From contig OY282560.1 in assembly GCA_958295665.1 (NCBI GenBank), positions 304,169,536 through 304,233,535 on the forward strand: a DNA stretch of 64,000 nucleotides. The letters are read 5' to 3'. Source of the DNA: Tipula vernalis. Lineage: Eukaryota; Arthropoda; Insecta; Diptera; Tipulidae. Under the pieces are notes generated by a model that saw only the letters and a list, made by a program, of their open reading frames with translations, was not told where the DNA came from and did not search any database. The translations under genes and the position numbers were made by a program. This document shows positions 38,900 to 49,601 of the stretch, one piece after another (the first letter of the stretch is position 1; every line of letters starts with the position of its first letter).

Positions 38900-39778
38900 G
38901 GAACCATGAAACAATACAACGTTAGCGGAGCCATTTTCCACCACCGAGAGCAGCAACAAATATGTGCTAGTAATAATGGATTATTTCAGCAAATGGCTGG
39001 AGGTGTACCCCATTCCCAATCAGGAGACGACAACAATGGCTGATGCCGTAGTCAACAATTGGATTAGCAGATTTGGAGTGCCGATGAAGATTCATACCGA
39101 TCAAGGAAGGAATTTTGAATCGGTGGTATTTCAAGAAATATGCCAGTTGCTCGATATAAATAAAACGAGAACAACGCCTTTGCATCCACAGTCTGATGGT
39201 ATGGTGGAAAGACTCAATGGTACATTGAAGAAATATCTAGCAAAGGTCGTTGAGAAAAACCAACGCAACTGCGATCAGCATATACCGATGTTTCTGATAG
39301 CCTATCGATCAGCAATATTTGACACAACCGGAATTACACCAGCTAAAACGTTATTTGGAGATAACCTACGGTTATCTCGAGATCTAAAGTTTGGGGCTGT
39401 ACTACCAGAGCATTTTTGCGAACAGGATTACGTAGACCGAATGAAAGAGGAACCTAATGAGATTCATCAATTTGTACGGAGGAAAATGCAGACGTCAAGT
39501 AACCTGATGAGATGAAAGCTCGATATGACATACGAGCAAATAACCAGGGCTTCCAGGAAGGGCAATTAGTATGGCTTCACAATCCGCTACGAAAGAAAGG
39601 ATTATCTCCGAAGCTGCAACCAGTATGGGAAGGACCTTACAATGTCATCACCAGGATGAATGAAGTGGTTTATCGGATTCAGAAAGGGCATAGAGGTAAA
39701 CCGAAGGTGGTGCATTTGAAAAGGATGGTCCTCTACAGAGGAGGTGATTCGGGTCCTGTTCGGGATGAACAGGCTTAG
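38900..39778 (+). pseudogene. Ty3/gypsy integrase, N-terminally truncated
   Basis: The core domain begins at YVLVIMDYFSKW. The second catalytic Asp is in HTDQGRNF and the catalytic Glu is in GMVERLNGTLK. The zinc-binding HHCC region and the first catalytic Asp are absent, lost in the deletion that joins gag to integrase. One frameshift near 39513 separates the core from the C-terminal SH3-like part (QLVWLHNPLRKKGLSPKL, VVHLKRM), which ends 12 bp before the 3' LTR. Integrase normally inserts element cDNA into the genome; this one cannot be active. Confidence 0.8.
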
Positions 39779-39789
39779 GTGAGAGGTAT

Positions 39790-40010
39790 TGTGACGGTGA
39801 CATCTAGTGTGTAATAGAATAAGCTCAATGTTAAACTGTACTAAAATGGAATTTTCCATGATAAAACAGTTCTAAATGTTTCTATACTATTCTTACTCGA
39901 ATAGTCATGAACTTTCTAGAAGTTTGGTTTGTATATATAAAAAAGCGGACGAGATCGTTTAAGGATTAAAGAGTATAAGAATTAGCAAAAACGTTCCAGA
40001 CTTTTATGAT
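39790..40010 (+). repeat. 3' LTR (partial)
   Basis: Begins TGTGACGGTGACATCTAG just after the integrase stop. It contains TATATATAAAAAAG near 39935-39950, a plausible TATA box. Positions 39800-39930 match the 5' LTR in reverse orientation. No clear 3' end; GCAAAAACGT near 39987 resembles the terminal repeat of the 5' LTR. Confidence 0.55.
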
Positions 40011-40191
40011 TACATCTGATTACTAAATATAAAAAGGGAAGCTGTGTTTTTCGGTTGCTAATGGGCTTTCATTTTCCATATTCCTTTGTGCATTCAAATT
40101 ATTCAGAAGTCAATTAAAAAATCGATTTGTGAATTGTGTACTAGTGGGTGAGTTTATATTCAATTGTGATTAATTGTTTTTCTTTTGTACG

Positions 40192-41078
40192 GCTGTAAAT
40201 TTTTTTAAAATTTAAAAATGCCTCGCCGTGCTACTATTACTGGTAGAGTAGAGCGGCGTCGTGACAGAATTAATAAGAGATTTCAAAGAAGTGCATTAAA
40301 CGACAATGGTACAAATAATAATCCTATAGATAATTTAGATGGTTATTTTAAATGTGCTTTAAATTCAATCCCGCGTAATTTTAATTCTTATAGTTGTGGT
40401 TCAATGAGTTTGCGTTGTGCATTTTGTAGTACCAAACATTTTCAGGGAGAAGTCACTTTACGAAACACACAGTCGTTTACCTTATGTTGCCATAAAGGCA
40501 AAATTGATTTACCTCCTCTTGGTCAGAATACTTATTTAAAAATCAATGCGATGGACTTTTTTATAATGATAATTCGATCAAACATCGTTCTAAAAATTAC
40601 TTTGAAAATATTCGCTCCTATAATTCAGCATTTGCAATAGTTAGTTCTGAAGCTAAATTGTCTAATACTCTTTTGAACGGTGTATACCATTTTAAATAAA
40701 ACATTTATTATTTCCCATTTATTGGTTCTCCACGCAATATGCACCAAAATTATTTCGATGCAATGTCAATCGTGCAACATTTCGGAAAACCTTCATTATT
40801 TATAACTATGACATGCAATCCACAATGGTCAGAAATTATTGAAGCTCTTGATGGTTGTAGTGCAAATTTTAATTTTGATATTGTCGTTCGTGTATTTAAA
40901 AGTAAGCTTAAGGAACTTATCGATTTAATTTCCAAAAGAGAAATTTTCGTTAAAGTAAATGCCTTAATTTATACTATTGAGTTCCAAAAACGTGGTCTAC
41001 CTCATGCGCATATTTTGATCACTTTGGATAGAGATGATAGAATATAATGGGGTTGTTGATATTGATAAGATTGTGTGT
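40192..41078 (+). repeat. Tandem duplication unit 1 of Helitron 1
   Basis: 887-bp unit repeated immediately at 41079-41965. The only difference noticed is TTTATTATTTCC near 40705 against TTTATCATTTCC near 41592. The junction shares a short GTGCTG/GCTG homology. Confidence 0.95.
40218..41047 (+). pseudogene. Helitron Rep N-terminal half, copy 1
   Basis: Starts MPRRATITGR, continues through a Cys-containing segment (LRCAFCSTKHF), shifts frame near 40550, and stops before the HUH nuclease segment. That segment contains DAMSIVQHFGKPSLFITMTC and the metal-binding motif GLPHAHIL near 41005-41028. The Rep nuclease nicks and rejoins single strands during rolling-circle transposition. The frameshift and stop codon are shared with copy 2, so decay preceded duplication. 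The unit ends before the tyrosine motif and could not act alone. Confidence 0.8.
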
Positions 41079-41965
41079 GCTGTAAATTTTTTTAAAATTT
41101 AAAAATGCCTCGCCGTGCTACTATTACTGGTAGAGTAGAGCGGCGTCGTGACAGAATTAATAAGAGATTTCAAAGAAGTGCATTAAACGACAATGGTACA
41201 AATAATAATCCTATAGATAATTTAGATGGTTATTTTAAATGTGCTTTAAATTCAATCCCGCGTAATTTTAATTCTTATAGTTGTGGTTCAATGAGTTTGC
41301 GTTGTGCATTTTGTAGTACCAAACATTTTCAGGGAGAAGTCACTTTACGAAACACACAGTCGTTTACCTTATGTTGCCATAAAGGCAAAATTGATTTACC
41401 TCCTCTTGGTCAGAATACTTATTTAAAAATCAATGCGATGGACTTTTTTATAATGATAATTCGATCAAACATCGTTCTAAAAATTACTTTGAAAATATTC
41501 GCTCCTATAATTCAGCATTTGCAATAGTTAGTTCTGAAGCTAAATTGTCTAATACTCTTTTGAACGGTGTATACCATTTTAAATAAAACATTTATCATTT
41601 CCCATTTATTGGTTCTCCACGCAATATGCACCAAAATTATTTCGATGCAATGTCAATCGTGCAACATTTCGGAAAACCTTCATTATTTATAACTATGACA
41701 TGCAATCCACAATGGTCAGAAATTATTGAAGCTCTTGATGGTTGTAGTGCAAATTTTAATTTTGATATTGTCGTTCGTGTATTTAAAAGTAAGCTTAAGG
41801 AACTTATCGATTTAATTTCCAAAAGAGAAATTTTCGTTAAAGTAAATGCCTTAATTTATACTATTGAGTTCCAAAAACGTGGTCTACCTCATGCGCATAT
41901 TTTGATCACTTTGGATAGAGATGATAGAATATAATGGGGTTGTTGATATTGATAAGATTGTGTGT
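41079..41965 (+). repeat. Tandem duplication unit 2 of Helitron 1
   Basis: Second copy of 40192-41078. The sequence then continues uniquely into the rest of the element (GAAATATCTGATATTC), so this is the copy attached to the downstream Rep segment. Confidence 0.95.
41105..41934 (+). pseudogene. Helitron Rep N-terminal half, copy 2
   Basis: Same reading frames and same lesions as 40218-41047, including the GLPHAHIL metal-binding motif at about 41892-41915. Unlike copy 1 it continues into the downstream Rep sequence at 41921 after another frame change. Confidence 0.8.
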
Positions 41966-42885
41966 GCTGAAATATCTGATATTCAAGTGCATCCACAACT
42001 ATTTGAAATTATTAGGCGTCATATGATTCATGGACCATGCGGTCTACTTAATCCAAACTCTGTCTGCATGAGAGAAGGAAAATGCAGCAAACATTTTCCA
42101 AAAGATTTCTGTGATTATACGAGTGATAGCGTGAATGAATATCCCGTTTATAGACGACGTGATAATGGTGTGAATGATGATGTTCATGGGCATTCTGTTG
42201 ATAACCGATTCATCGTTCCATAGAATCCATATCTTTTAGCCAAATTTAATTGTCATTTAAACGTAGAAGTGTGTAAGGCGGTTAAAAGTGTGAAATACAT
42301 TTACAAGTACGTGTATAAAGGATATGATTGTGCGTCGTTAGAATTTGGGGAATTAAATGGTGAATTAAATGACGAAAATGACGAAATTCAGGTAGATGAG
42401 ATACAAAATTTCTTAAATAGGCGGTATGTTGGTTCCACTGAGGCTTCATGGCGTATATTTCAGTACCCTATGCACTTTCAATCGCATACGATTATTCGCC
42501 TTGATTTTCACTTACCCAATCGTCAAAATGTTGTTTTTTCGGGAAGGTTCTGAGAATGAAGCGGTTACAAATCCATCAACGACAAAATTATTGACATTTT
42601 TTAACTTGAATAATAATGACCCTTCATCTAATAGACTTTTGTGTAGTGAAATACCATTGCATTATGTTTGCAATTATAGAGAGCAAAATTGGACTGAGAA
42701 AACGTGGAAGTGAAAAAGTGATATCTCGATTGTATGTTGTGTCTCCCAAAGATATTGAATTGTTTCTTTTGCAGTTGCTTTTGTTGCATGTTCGGGGCCC
42801 AAAGTCATTTGGAGATTTGCGAACGTATTTAGATGTTCAATATCTTACATTTATCGAAGCATGTCAAGCGCCAGGTTTTGCATGA
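41921..42885 (+). pseudogene. Helitron Rep C-terminal region
   Basis: Segments in several frames: HPQLFEIIRRHMIHGPCG with CSKHFPKDFC (41921-42223), then VKYIYKYVYKGYD (42285-42330), which carries the paired tyrosines typical of the Helitron Rep active site, then WRIFQYPMH and HLPNRQNVVF (to 42545). A further segment with LYVVSPKDIELFLLQLLLLHV and SFGDLRTY (42720-42830) follows after a frame change. Stops and shifts near 42223, 42550 and 42885 break the gene. Confidence 0.75.
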
Positions 42886-42925
42886 AGCAAAATAAACTAA
42901 ATCTCCTCGGTAATTAGATTTTCTT

Positions 42926-43440
42926 TTGATTATTGATGATATTCTTCAAACACACAATCTTTCCTATCAACAACTTGGGCTCCCAATTCCAGTGTATGTG
43001 GATGAAAATATTTATTTCGATTTTGTTGATCCTATTGAAGAAGAAAACATTTTTCATGAGATGTATAGAAGCGCCAATGATGAACAACGCAATGTTATAA
43101 AATTGGTTTTGCGTGAATTATTAGTTCATTATACTGGTAGCAATGTATTTTGCTTGACAGCTCATGCAGGTTGTGGAAAAACATATGTCCTAGAAGCAAT
43201 CATTCATAAATTATATTCATTACAAATACCATGCATACCAACTCCTTTCAGTGGTATAGCGTAGAGAAAAATTATTTGGGGTTAAAGCAATTCTGTTGGA
43301 CAATTGTATGTTGCTGCCAGTAGAGTTCGTTTGTTTGATGGATTGCGATTTTACATTACAGATATTGCAGATCAGGGCTATTTATCTAATAATGATTGAG
43401 TATTTACAAAAAATATTGTTTATAAGGAAATTATTGACCC
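42926..43440 (+). pseudogene. Helitron PIF1-like helicase, centre deleted
   Basis: The first part ends with the Walker A motif (TAHAGCGKTYVLEAI, about 43160-43205). After stop codons near 43262, the frame at 43294-43410 reads GQLYVAASRVRLFDGL, the last conserved helicase motif. Walker B and the intervening motifs, roughly 300 residues in intact relatives, are missing. No helicase activity is possible. Confidence 0.75.
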
Positions 43441-43781
43441 TTAGTTCCCAAAACAACCTAAACTTCAGTATTATATTATATGCGTAATATTTCTTACCAT
43501 ATGTAGGCGTATGGATTATCAAAAAGGGACGAATAACTCTTGCTCGGACGACTTTTTGTTTTTTGTTATTTGATTTGTTCAGGTTTCCTTGTATTGTGGA
43601 TTAGGCGTACGGAGGACACCACATATAAAAAACGCGCCTGTACTCTACCTCAATGGTGGTGTGGAAGAAGTACATACATATTTTATAGTTTTATAATTAA
43701 GTCCAGGAAACACTACGCTATTTTCGATCTAATCTGCCATGTTACAAGTGTTAAATCCTCATAAATTTAGGAAAATTTCAA

Positions 43782-44258
43782 AGTGACACAATTGAGATTA
43801 CGTTTGGGTTATATCGATCCATGGCTGGAAATAATTATTCACCAACATTCATAGAGCTGTTCATAATGCGGAAAATTTTCAGAATTTGAATAACTTCAAT
43901 GAATCTGAAGAGACTGTACCTTTGCATTAGGTACACTCTTGAAAACATCCATAATTTCGACGATATATTAGAATCCGATTATTTAAAAGACGTCAAAATA
44001 GACCTTTCCGCTAACAAATACGCGTGTGGTGCAATAGCTCACTCTATCTGTAGAAGAATTCACTGCAATCTTTGCGCAGCTTTAATTGTTGAAACTAGAG
44101 GATATGAAATATCTGATGAGTATTTTGATTCTATTCAACGTGGTGGTTTGATAGCTCCCACGGATGAAGTTAAATTTCATTGTTTTCATGTAAACGCTGT
44201 GTTTCAGGAAATTTTAAAATCTGAAATATATTCCAATTTTTTTTTTTCAATTTTATAA
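43782..44258 (+). pseudogene. P-element/THAP9-like transposase C-terminal fragment
   Basis: The first 40 or so codons (43782-43890) read DTIEITFGLYRSMAGNNYSPT, resembling the family's 'FG.IR..GG.N..P' segment. After a frame change, 43899-44258 contains YACGAIAHSICRR, CNLCAALIVE and FDSIQRGGLIAPTDEV, the conserved tail of P-element and THAP9-type transposases. The THAP DNA-binding domain and most of the catalytic region are absent. Recognition is by motif only. Confidence 0.5.
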
Positions 44259-45455
44259 ACCAAAAAAATTGACTTGTACACCTAACATTTAAAAGTATAG
44301 ATGAAAATATGGTTTTCATAGATTTAAACCGGACTTTCAAATAAAAAAGTATTTTACATGTTTTGTAATTCTTTGTGCATGCTCATACATTTGATCAACA
44401 TACTTAAACGTTGTATTTTGCAAGAAAACGAAATGAGATGTTGGGTTGGTTTCTAAGTATTAGATATACTAAATAGGTAAAAAGATAAAAAAAAAGATGA
44501 ACATGGGAGAAAATCCAAAACGAACGTTTCGGCGGTCATTTTGAAAGCGGAGAAATTAAAGATGGTGGAAATAAGAATCCCTGTTCATTTACATTTAAAC
44601 TGAGCCAGCTTTTTTATTCTAAATCAATAAATTCAACACCAAGTGCATGAAATTTTTAAATATTTGACACCCTGTGTCTTAAAAAAACACAAGAACAAAC
44701 AAAATCATTTTCCATAAATGTTTTGCTTATGTAGTGCTACACATTTAAAAGATAAAAATCTACATTAAAATATGGCTTCCAAAAAAGGTGATTTAACGTA
44801 TATGTTTTCACCATCATAATACATTTAGTATTTAATAAGCGTGTTGCTTTAGGAAAATTACAATAACAATTGCATTGTATAAATCAAAAACAAAATTCAG
44901 GTTTACATAAATTAATAAGATTTTTAGTTATATGGCATCTGCTACTAGAAATAAATGTAATACATTTTGACGTAAACATTTGGGCAATTTTATATCAGCT
45001 AAATTCTGCTTTCAACCCACAAATTAACCCCAGCCAAACCCCTCGTTCAAGCAGAACTCAACTACAACAGAACTTATTCAACCCTAACTAGACTTACAGA
45101 TCAACATAAAAATCAACATAATCCAAAAATATACTCAAGCAAATTGACCCCCAATTCGACCTTCCACTCAACTCAACGCAATCTTCAAACATATAGAAAA
45201 AATTGGTTAGTCCAAATTTCCAACGAAAACAGCGAACGAATGATGACGTTTCGAGTTGTGGGTGACATAATAATTTATGTAAATTGTGAAATTCATGTCC
45301 GGTTCACATTGAACAGACAATATTGTGCGTATTTTTATATTTGGGAGCGTTTTTCGAATAGTTTTGTGCATTTCATTGTGAGTTAAATTAATAATTTAGA
45401 TAAATAATTCAAACAAATTGAATTTACGTAGTTTCCGTGAGCTGATTTTATTCAG
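44259..45455. other. AT-rich non-coding stretch
   Basis: No recognisable gene or terminal repeat. Short open frames at 44870 and 45144 have no family resemblance or splice signals. Confidence 0.5.
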
Positions 45456-45565
45456 TTATAATGGTGTACATATATCCAAATTTATAATAAAACAACTTAA
45501 GTTATTTTTAAAATAATTTTAATTGAAAAAAATTTTCCTTATAGTAGCTAACAATTAAAAAAATT
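45456..45565 (+). repeat. Penelope pseudo-LTR repeat, left
   Basis: Begins GTTATAATGGTGTACATATATCC (the reverse complement of the element's own start region) and continues ATAAAACAACTTAAGTTATT. Direct repeat of 48237-48372; part of it recurs inverted at 56545-56640. Confidence 0.75.
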
Positions 45566-45742
45566 TAAAAAAAATTTTTTTTTTTTTTTTTTTTAAAGAT
45601 CGATTTCGGATTGACTCCTTCTTCGGTTCTTTTTTAACAACTATTATTTATTCTTAAAATTACACTATTTATATATGTTTTAGATGCGGTGTTATTTAGC
45701 TCCTCCTGCTTATGAACTATATACATTTAATTTAATTGTTTA

Positions 45743-48257
45743 TTATTTATTCCCTTCTACTTTGTTAGTATTATATATGATGAGGTCATAGATTTTATTG
45801 GTTTTTGTGTTGATTTTATCATTCAACAAGTTGTTGTTGGCTTTGTTTTTATATATTTCCAATTCCTCTAGCCTATTTAGTGTTTGTCCTTTTTTAATTC
45901 TATGTTATATTTTCAGGTTTGAATTGAAATCTGTATACGTATGTTTCTCTGATTTTATGTGTTGTGCGTAATTGGATTTGGGTTTCTAATATCGCTAATG
46001 TGTTCTTTGAATCTCTTTTCGAATGATCGGCCAGTTTGACCAACGTAGAATTTGGGACAATTATTGCATTTAATTTTGTATACCCCAGTATCTGTTGGTT
46101 GTCCTTGTTTATAGTATTTTAGTTTTGGTTCTATTTTATTGTTGGTTTTGTAAGCAGTCTTGTATCCTAGCCTATTGAATGTTTTGTGTATTATGTTGCT
46201 TGTGATTTTGTTATATTCTACACTGACGTATTTTTTATTTTCGTTCCTGTCTAGTGGGGTTAGTGTAGTCATTGTTAGTTGGTTTACTTTCATTTTAATT
46301 CTATTGTTAATTTTGTCTATTAAAGTTGATTTGTATCCGTTTCTATTTGCTATGTGTTTAATAATGTTTAGTTCGTTATCGTAGTAGTTTTTGCACGTTG
46401 GTATATTATTAAGTCTGTGTATCATGTGGTTGTAAGCTGATATTTAATGTTGGTAGGGATGGTGTGAATCGTAATGGATTGTATATAAACTCTGAAGGAA
46501 TGTTTGGAGTTATTGTTTTTTATTGCAAGATCTAAAAAGTTAATTTCTTTGTCCGTTTCAGTTTCTAAAGTGAACTTTATTGTTGGTTGTTTATTGTTTA
46601 TGTGCTGATGTAGTTTGTCTAGTTGTCTTGATGAACCCTTAAATAATAAGATGATATCGTCGACGTACCTGTACCAATAAATTATACTATTACGGTATAT
46701 GTTGTTTGCGTTTAAGACGTATTTATTTTCAAATTCGTTTAGGTATATATCAGCTATTGTTCCTGAAATTGGGCTTCCCATCGGTAATCCTTCAGTTTGT
46801 ATGTAAAATTCGTTATTGTATGTGAAATAGTTTTGTTTTGTGATTTCAGTTAATAAATTGGTTATTTCGTTTGTATCTATTGTTTTCACCCCATTTTTTG
46901 TTAGTAATTTTCTTATTATTTCTATGGTTTCCTTAATTGGTATGTTAGTGTACATGTTGGTTATGTCAAACGAAGCTAGTTTGGCACTATTTGGAATATT
47001 AACTAATTTTATCTTATCTATTAATTCTAAGTTATTTTTTCGTGAATAATTATTTTCTAATTTGATATATTCTTTTAACAATTTGTTGATATGTTTGGCT
47101 ATTTGGTACGTCGGTGCTGTGGTGAAATTTATTAACGGTCTCATTGGTGTGTTTTTTGTATGTATTTTCGGCAATCCTTTGATGCTTGGTGCAATGGGTT
47201 TTATTACTTTACACGATCTGATGGTTCGATCACTCAGGATGCTTGTTGATTTATTTATGATTTGTTTTATTTTTGCGTTATAATCGTTGGTTGGATCAGC
47301 TTGTAATTTTTGAATATTGTTGTTTTCGATGTATTCCTGGATTTTCTTGTTACATTCTGCAGTTGTCATTATGACTATCGTGTTGCCTTTGTCAGCTTTT
47401 GTTACTATTGAGTTGTTGGTTGTTATTTTATCTACTATGTTTTTTATTAATTTTGCTTCTGCTGTTTTGTTATTATGCACTTGTTTATTTTTATTTTCAC
47501 TTTTCTTGAGGTCGTTTATGATTAATGTTCTTATTTCTTGTTGGTCTTGGTGTTTAGTTTTTAATATTGAATTTTCAATGTTCAATAAATGTTTATTGAA
47601 ATTTTTGATGTTGTTGGTTGGATTTAAACAATGTTTGAATCCTTTCTCCAATAATTTGATTTCTTGGTTACTAAGTTCAATATCTGTATAGTTTTCTAAT
47701 CTATTATTGAATTAATGGATTGTTTGTTGGGTTTCACTGTTACTATTAATGTTATTTTCACAATTATTATCAATATTATTATCACTGTTATTTTCAATGA
47801 TACGTTCACTATTATTTATTGAATTTAAATATAAGGCTTTATTTAATTTTAAACTTTTTAATTTCTTTTTTAATATTTTCCGTTTTTTGTTCACTTCTTT
47901 ATTTATTTTACATTTCACTTTATTAATTATTTCATTATATTCAATAGGATGGTAATATTTAGATAATTTTAATTGTGTATTGTAAACTTTAATAGTAAGA
48001 TTATTTAATTTAGTGTAGAGTTCTTTAATTACTTTATTTAACCATATAACTTGCGCTTTTTGTTTTGTTGTTTGTGCTGCTGTTGATTTGTCGTTGATTT
48101 TGATATGATTATAGTTTGGTGTTAAATTGAGCTTTCTGCATGTTTTGTTAAAAAATAGGTTTAGTTTATTTTTGCGTGATTTTAATAATTTGTAATAGTA
48201 GTTATTCACAATATCACTAGGTATATCACTATATGAGTTATAATGGTGTATATCCAT
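45743..48257 (-). pseudogene. Penelope RT / GIY-YIG endonuclease, copy 1
   Basis: ATG at 48257 opens a basic, Asn/Lys-rich N-terminal region (to 47712). An in-frame TAA (47712-47714) interrupts it, after which the same frame runs to 46422 with the reverse transcriptase: motif A (SFDITNMYTNIP), motif B (GLPMGSPISGTIADIY) and the catalytic YVDD near 46660. A 22-bp deletion near 46482, relative to copy 2, throws the frame out. The endonuclease is in another frame (46425-45955) with GVYKIKCNNC and FYVGQTGRSFEKRFKEH, the GIY-YIG core. A 7-bp deletion near 45985 truncates its end, which would otherwise reach 45743. The intact protein would nick DNA and reverse-transcribe from the nick. Confidence 0.85.
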
Positions 48258-48372
48258 TTTGCTTGTGTATATTTTGTCACTTATAAATTTATATTAAAAC
48301 AACTTAAGTTATTCTTAAAATAATTTTAATTAAAAAAAATTATAGTAACAATATTTAAAAAAAATTAACAAA
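48237..48372 (+). repeat. Penelope pseudo-LTR repeat, middle
   Basis: Contains the start region of copy 1 (ATG 48257 on the minus strand) and TTAAAACAACTTAAGTTATT. Direct repeat of 45456-45565. An A-rich then T-rich tract (48355-48393) separates it from copy 2. Confidence 0.75.
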
Positions 48373-48393
48373 AAAAAAAAATTTTTTTTTTTT

Positions 48394-48830
48394 TGAAACG
48401 GACAAAGAAATTAACTTTTTAGATCTTACAATAAAAAACAATAACTCCAAACATTCTTCAGAATTTATAGGAAACCGACTCAAACGGACCATACAATCCA
48501 TTACGATTCACACCATCCCTACCAACATAAAATATCAGCTTACAACCACATGATACACAGACTTAATAATATACCAATGTGCAAAAACGACTACGATAAC
48601 GAACTAAACATTATTAAACACATAGCAAATAGAAATGGATACAAATCAACTTTAATAGACAAAATTAACAATAGAATTAAAATGAAACTAAACCAACTAA
48701 CAATGACTACACTAACCCCACTAGACAGGAACGAAAATAAAAAATACGTCAGTGTAGAATATAACAAAATCACAAGCAACATAATACACAAAACATTCAA
48801 TAGGCAAGGATACAAGACTGCTTACAAAAC
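48394..48830 (+). pseudogene. Penelope copy 2, left part (end of RT, start of endonuclease)
   Basis: Starts abruptly inside the RT C-terminal region (ETDKEINFLDL), head-to-head with copy 1. Relative to copy 1 it lacks one base near 48456 but retains the 22 bp that copy 1 lost. From about 48460 the downstream frame (HMIHRLNNIPMCKNDYD at 48547 onward) is open to the BEL insertion at 48831. This is a 5'-truncated copy, as expected for target-primed reverse transcription that stopped early. Confidence 0.8.
48826..48830. repeat. Target-site duplication, left
   Basis: AAAAC, repeated at 55955-55959. Joining the flanks restores the uninterrupted Penelope sequence seen in copy 1, which confirms the insertion point. 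Confidence 0.95.
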
Positions 48831-49576
48831 TGGTGGATTGAACACTCTATTTTCCACGAGATTAATTTTGATTTTTGGATTTTAATTTCCAAAACGCCGC
48901 ACTAATTAGGGAGGATATAAAAGCCTCGATTTCCAAAGTTCGCAAACAGAGTTCACATTAATCCAATTAAACACGATTCACTACTAGTTATATTTTTAAC
49001 AAATTCATAATTTTTATTAATTTATTTAATTTACGACATTTATTTTTTGCTTTTAATGCACGAATACTAAAAACCAGACTGACGCATTCCAATATGAAAA
49101 TTATCGTTTTAAACAAAAAAGACGCACCAATACATATGCGTTATTATGTGCGTAAAAACAAATGTGAAGTATGCACTAATTCATAATTTTCATCTTGCAA
49201 TTCGTTCTTTCAAATGGTATAAAATATTTTTCACAATGAAATCTACTATGATTATTTTGACAGTAAGAAGTACTGTCAACTTTCTAATAATATTTACACA
49301 AAATTTTAATAGTGATAATAATAATTTGAATTTAGGTAAGTAAATTATTCTATATATAAAAATTACATTTATCTCGTAATTCGTTTTCTTTTGTTTCAGA
49401 ATTGTATGTTACGTTTATGTTATGGATACGCCTGGTGGATACGAATTGTGCCAATTAGATAAGTATTTTTAATATATTAGAGCTGATCCATGATTCTTTG
49501 TTGATAAATTGTTTTCTTTTTCTTTTAGATTGATCATCATAATATTTTGTGTATAATTTTATACATCAGTTGACCA
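48831..49576 (-). repeat. BEL 3' LTR
   Basis: 746 bp, TGG...CCA ends. Differs from 55209-55954 at three positions: near 48887 (T/A), 49003 (C/T) and 49545 (T/C). On the plus strand, opposite to the element, it also contains GGATATAAAAG near 48912 and short open frames. Confidence 0.97.
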
Positions 49577-49590
49577 TACTCCGCCCCTTG
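49577..49590 (-). other. BEL polypurine tract
   Basis: On the element strand AAGGGGCGGAGTA lies directly before the 3' LTR; it primes plus-strand DNA synthesis. Only about 12 bp separate it from the gag-pol stop. Confidence 0.85.
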
Positions 49591-49601
49591 AACCGATGTG
49601 T

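Larger units (their letters stand above)
37527..40010 (+). mobile_element. Gutted Ty3/gypsy-type LTR retrotransposon
   Basis: Order: LTR (37527-37992), primer-site-like sequence, broken gag with SAP motif and coiled coil (38014-38875), integrase lacking its N-terminus (38900-39778), and the start of a second LTR at 39790. Protease, reverse transcriptase and RNase H are missing through an internal deletion near 38875-38900. The right limit is uncertain because the 3' LTR fades near 40010. The copy is non-autonomous and decayed. Confidence 0.75.
40192..43450 (+). mobile_element. Decayed Helitron 1, internally duplicated and deleted
   Basis: Rolling-circle transposon relic: RepHel N-terminal region and HUH nuclease (twice), tyrosine motif, helicase Walker A, then directly the last helicase motif. 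Terminal signals (5' TC, 3' hairpin and CTRR) were not recognised, so limits are those of the coding homology. Confidence 0.8.
45456..48372 (-). mobile_element. Penelope-like retroelement, copy 1 (near full length)
   Basis: Minus-strand element: N-terminal region, Penelope-type reverse transcriptase and GIY-YIG endonuclease. It is flanked by direct repeats of its own 5' region (48237-48372 and 45456-45565), the pseudo-LTR arrangement typical of Penelope elements. Its 3' end near 45595 is followed by a homopolymer tract. Three lesions break an otherwise continuous frame. Confidence 0.85.

Noticed and set aside
46160..47955. Hydrophobic open frames on the plus strand resembling membrane proteins
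   Set aside because: They are the complement of the Asn/Lys-rich Penelope gene; antisense of AAT/AAA codons gives Ile/Phe-rich frames.
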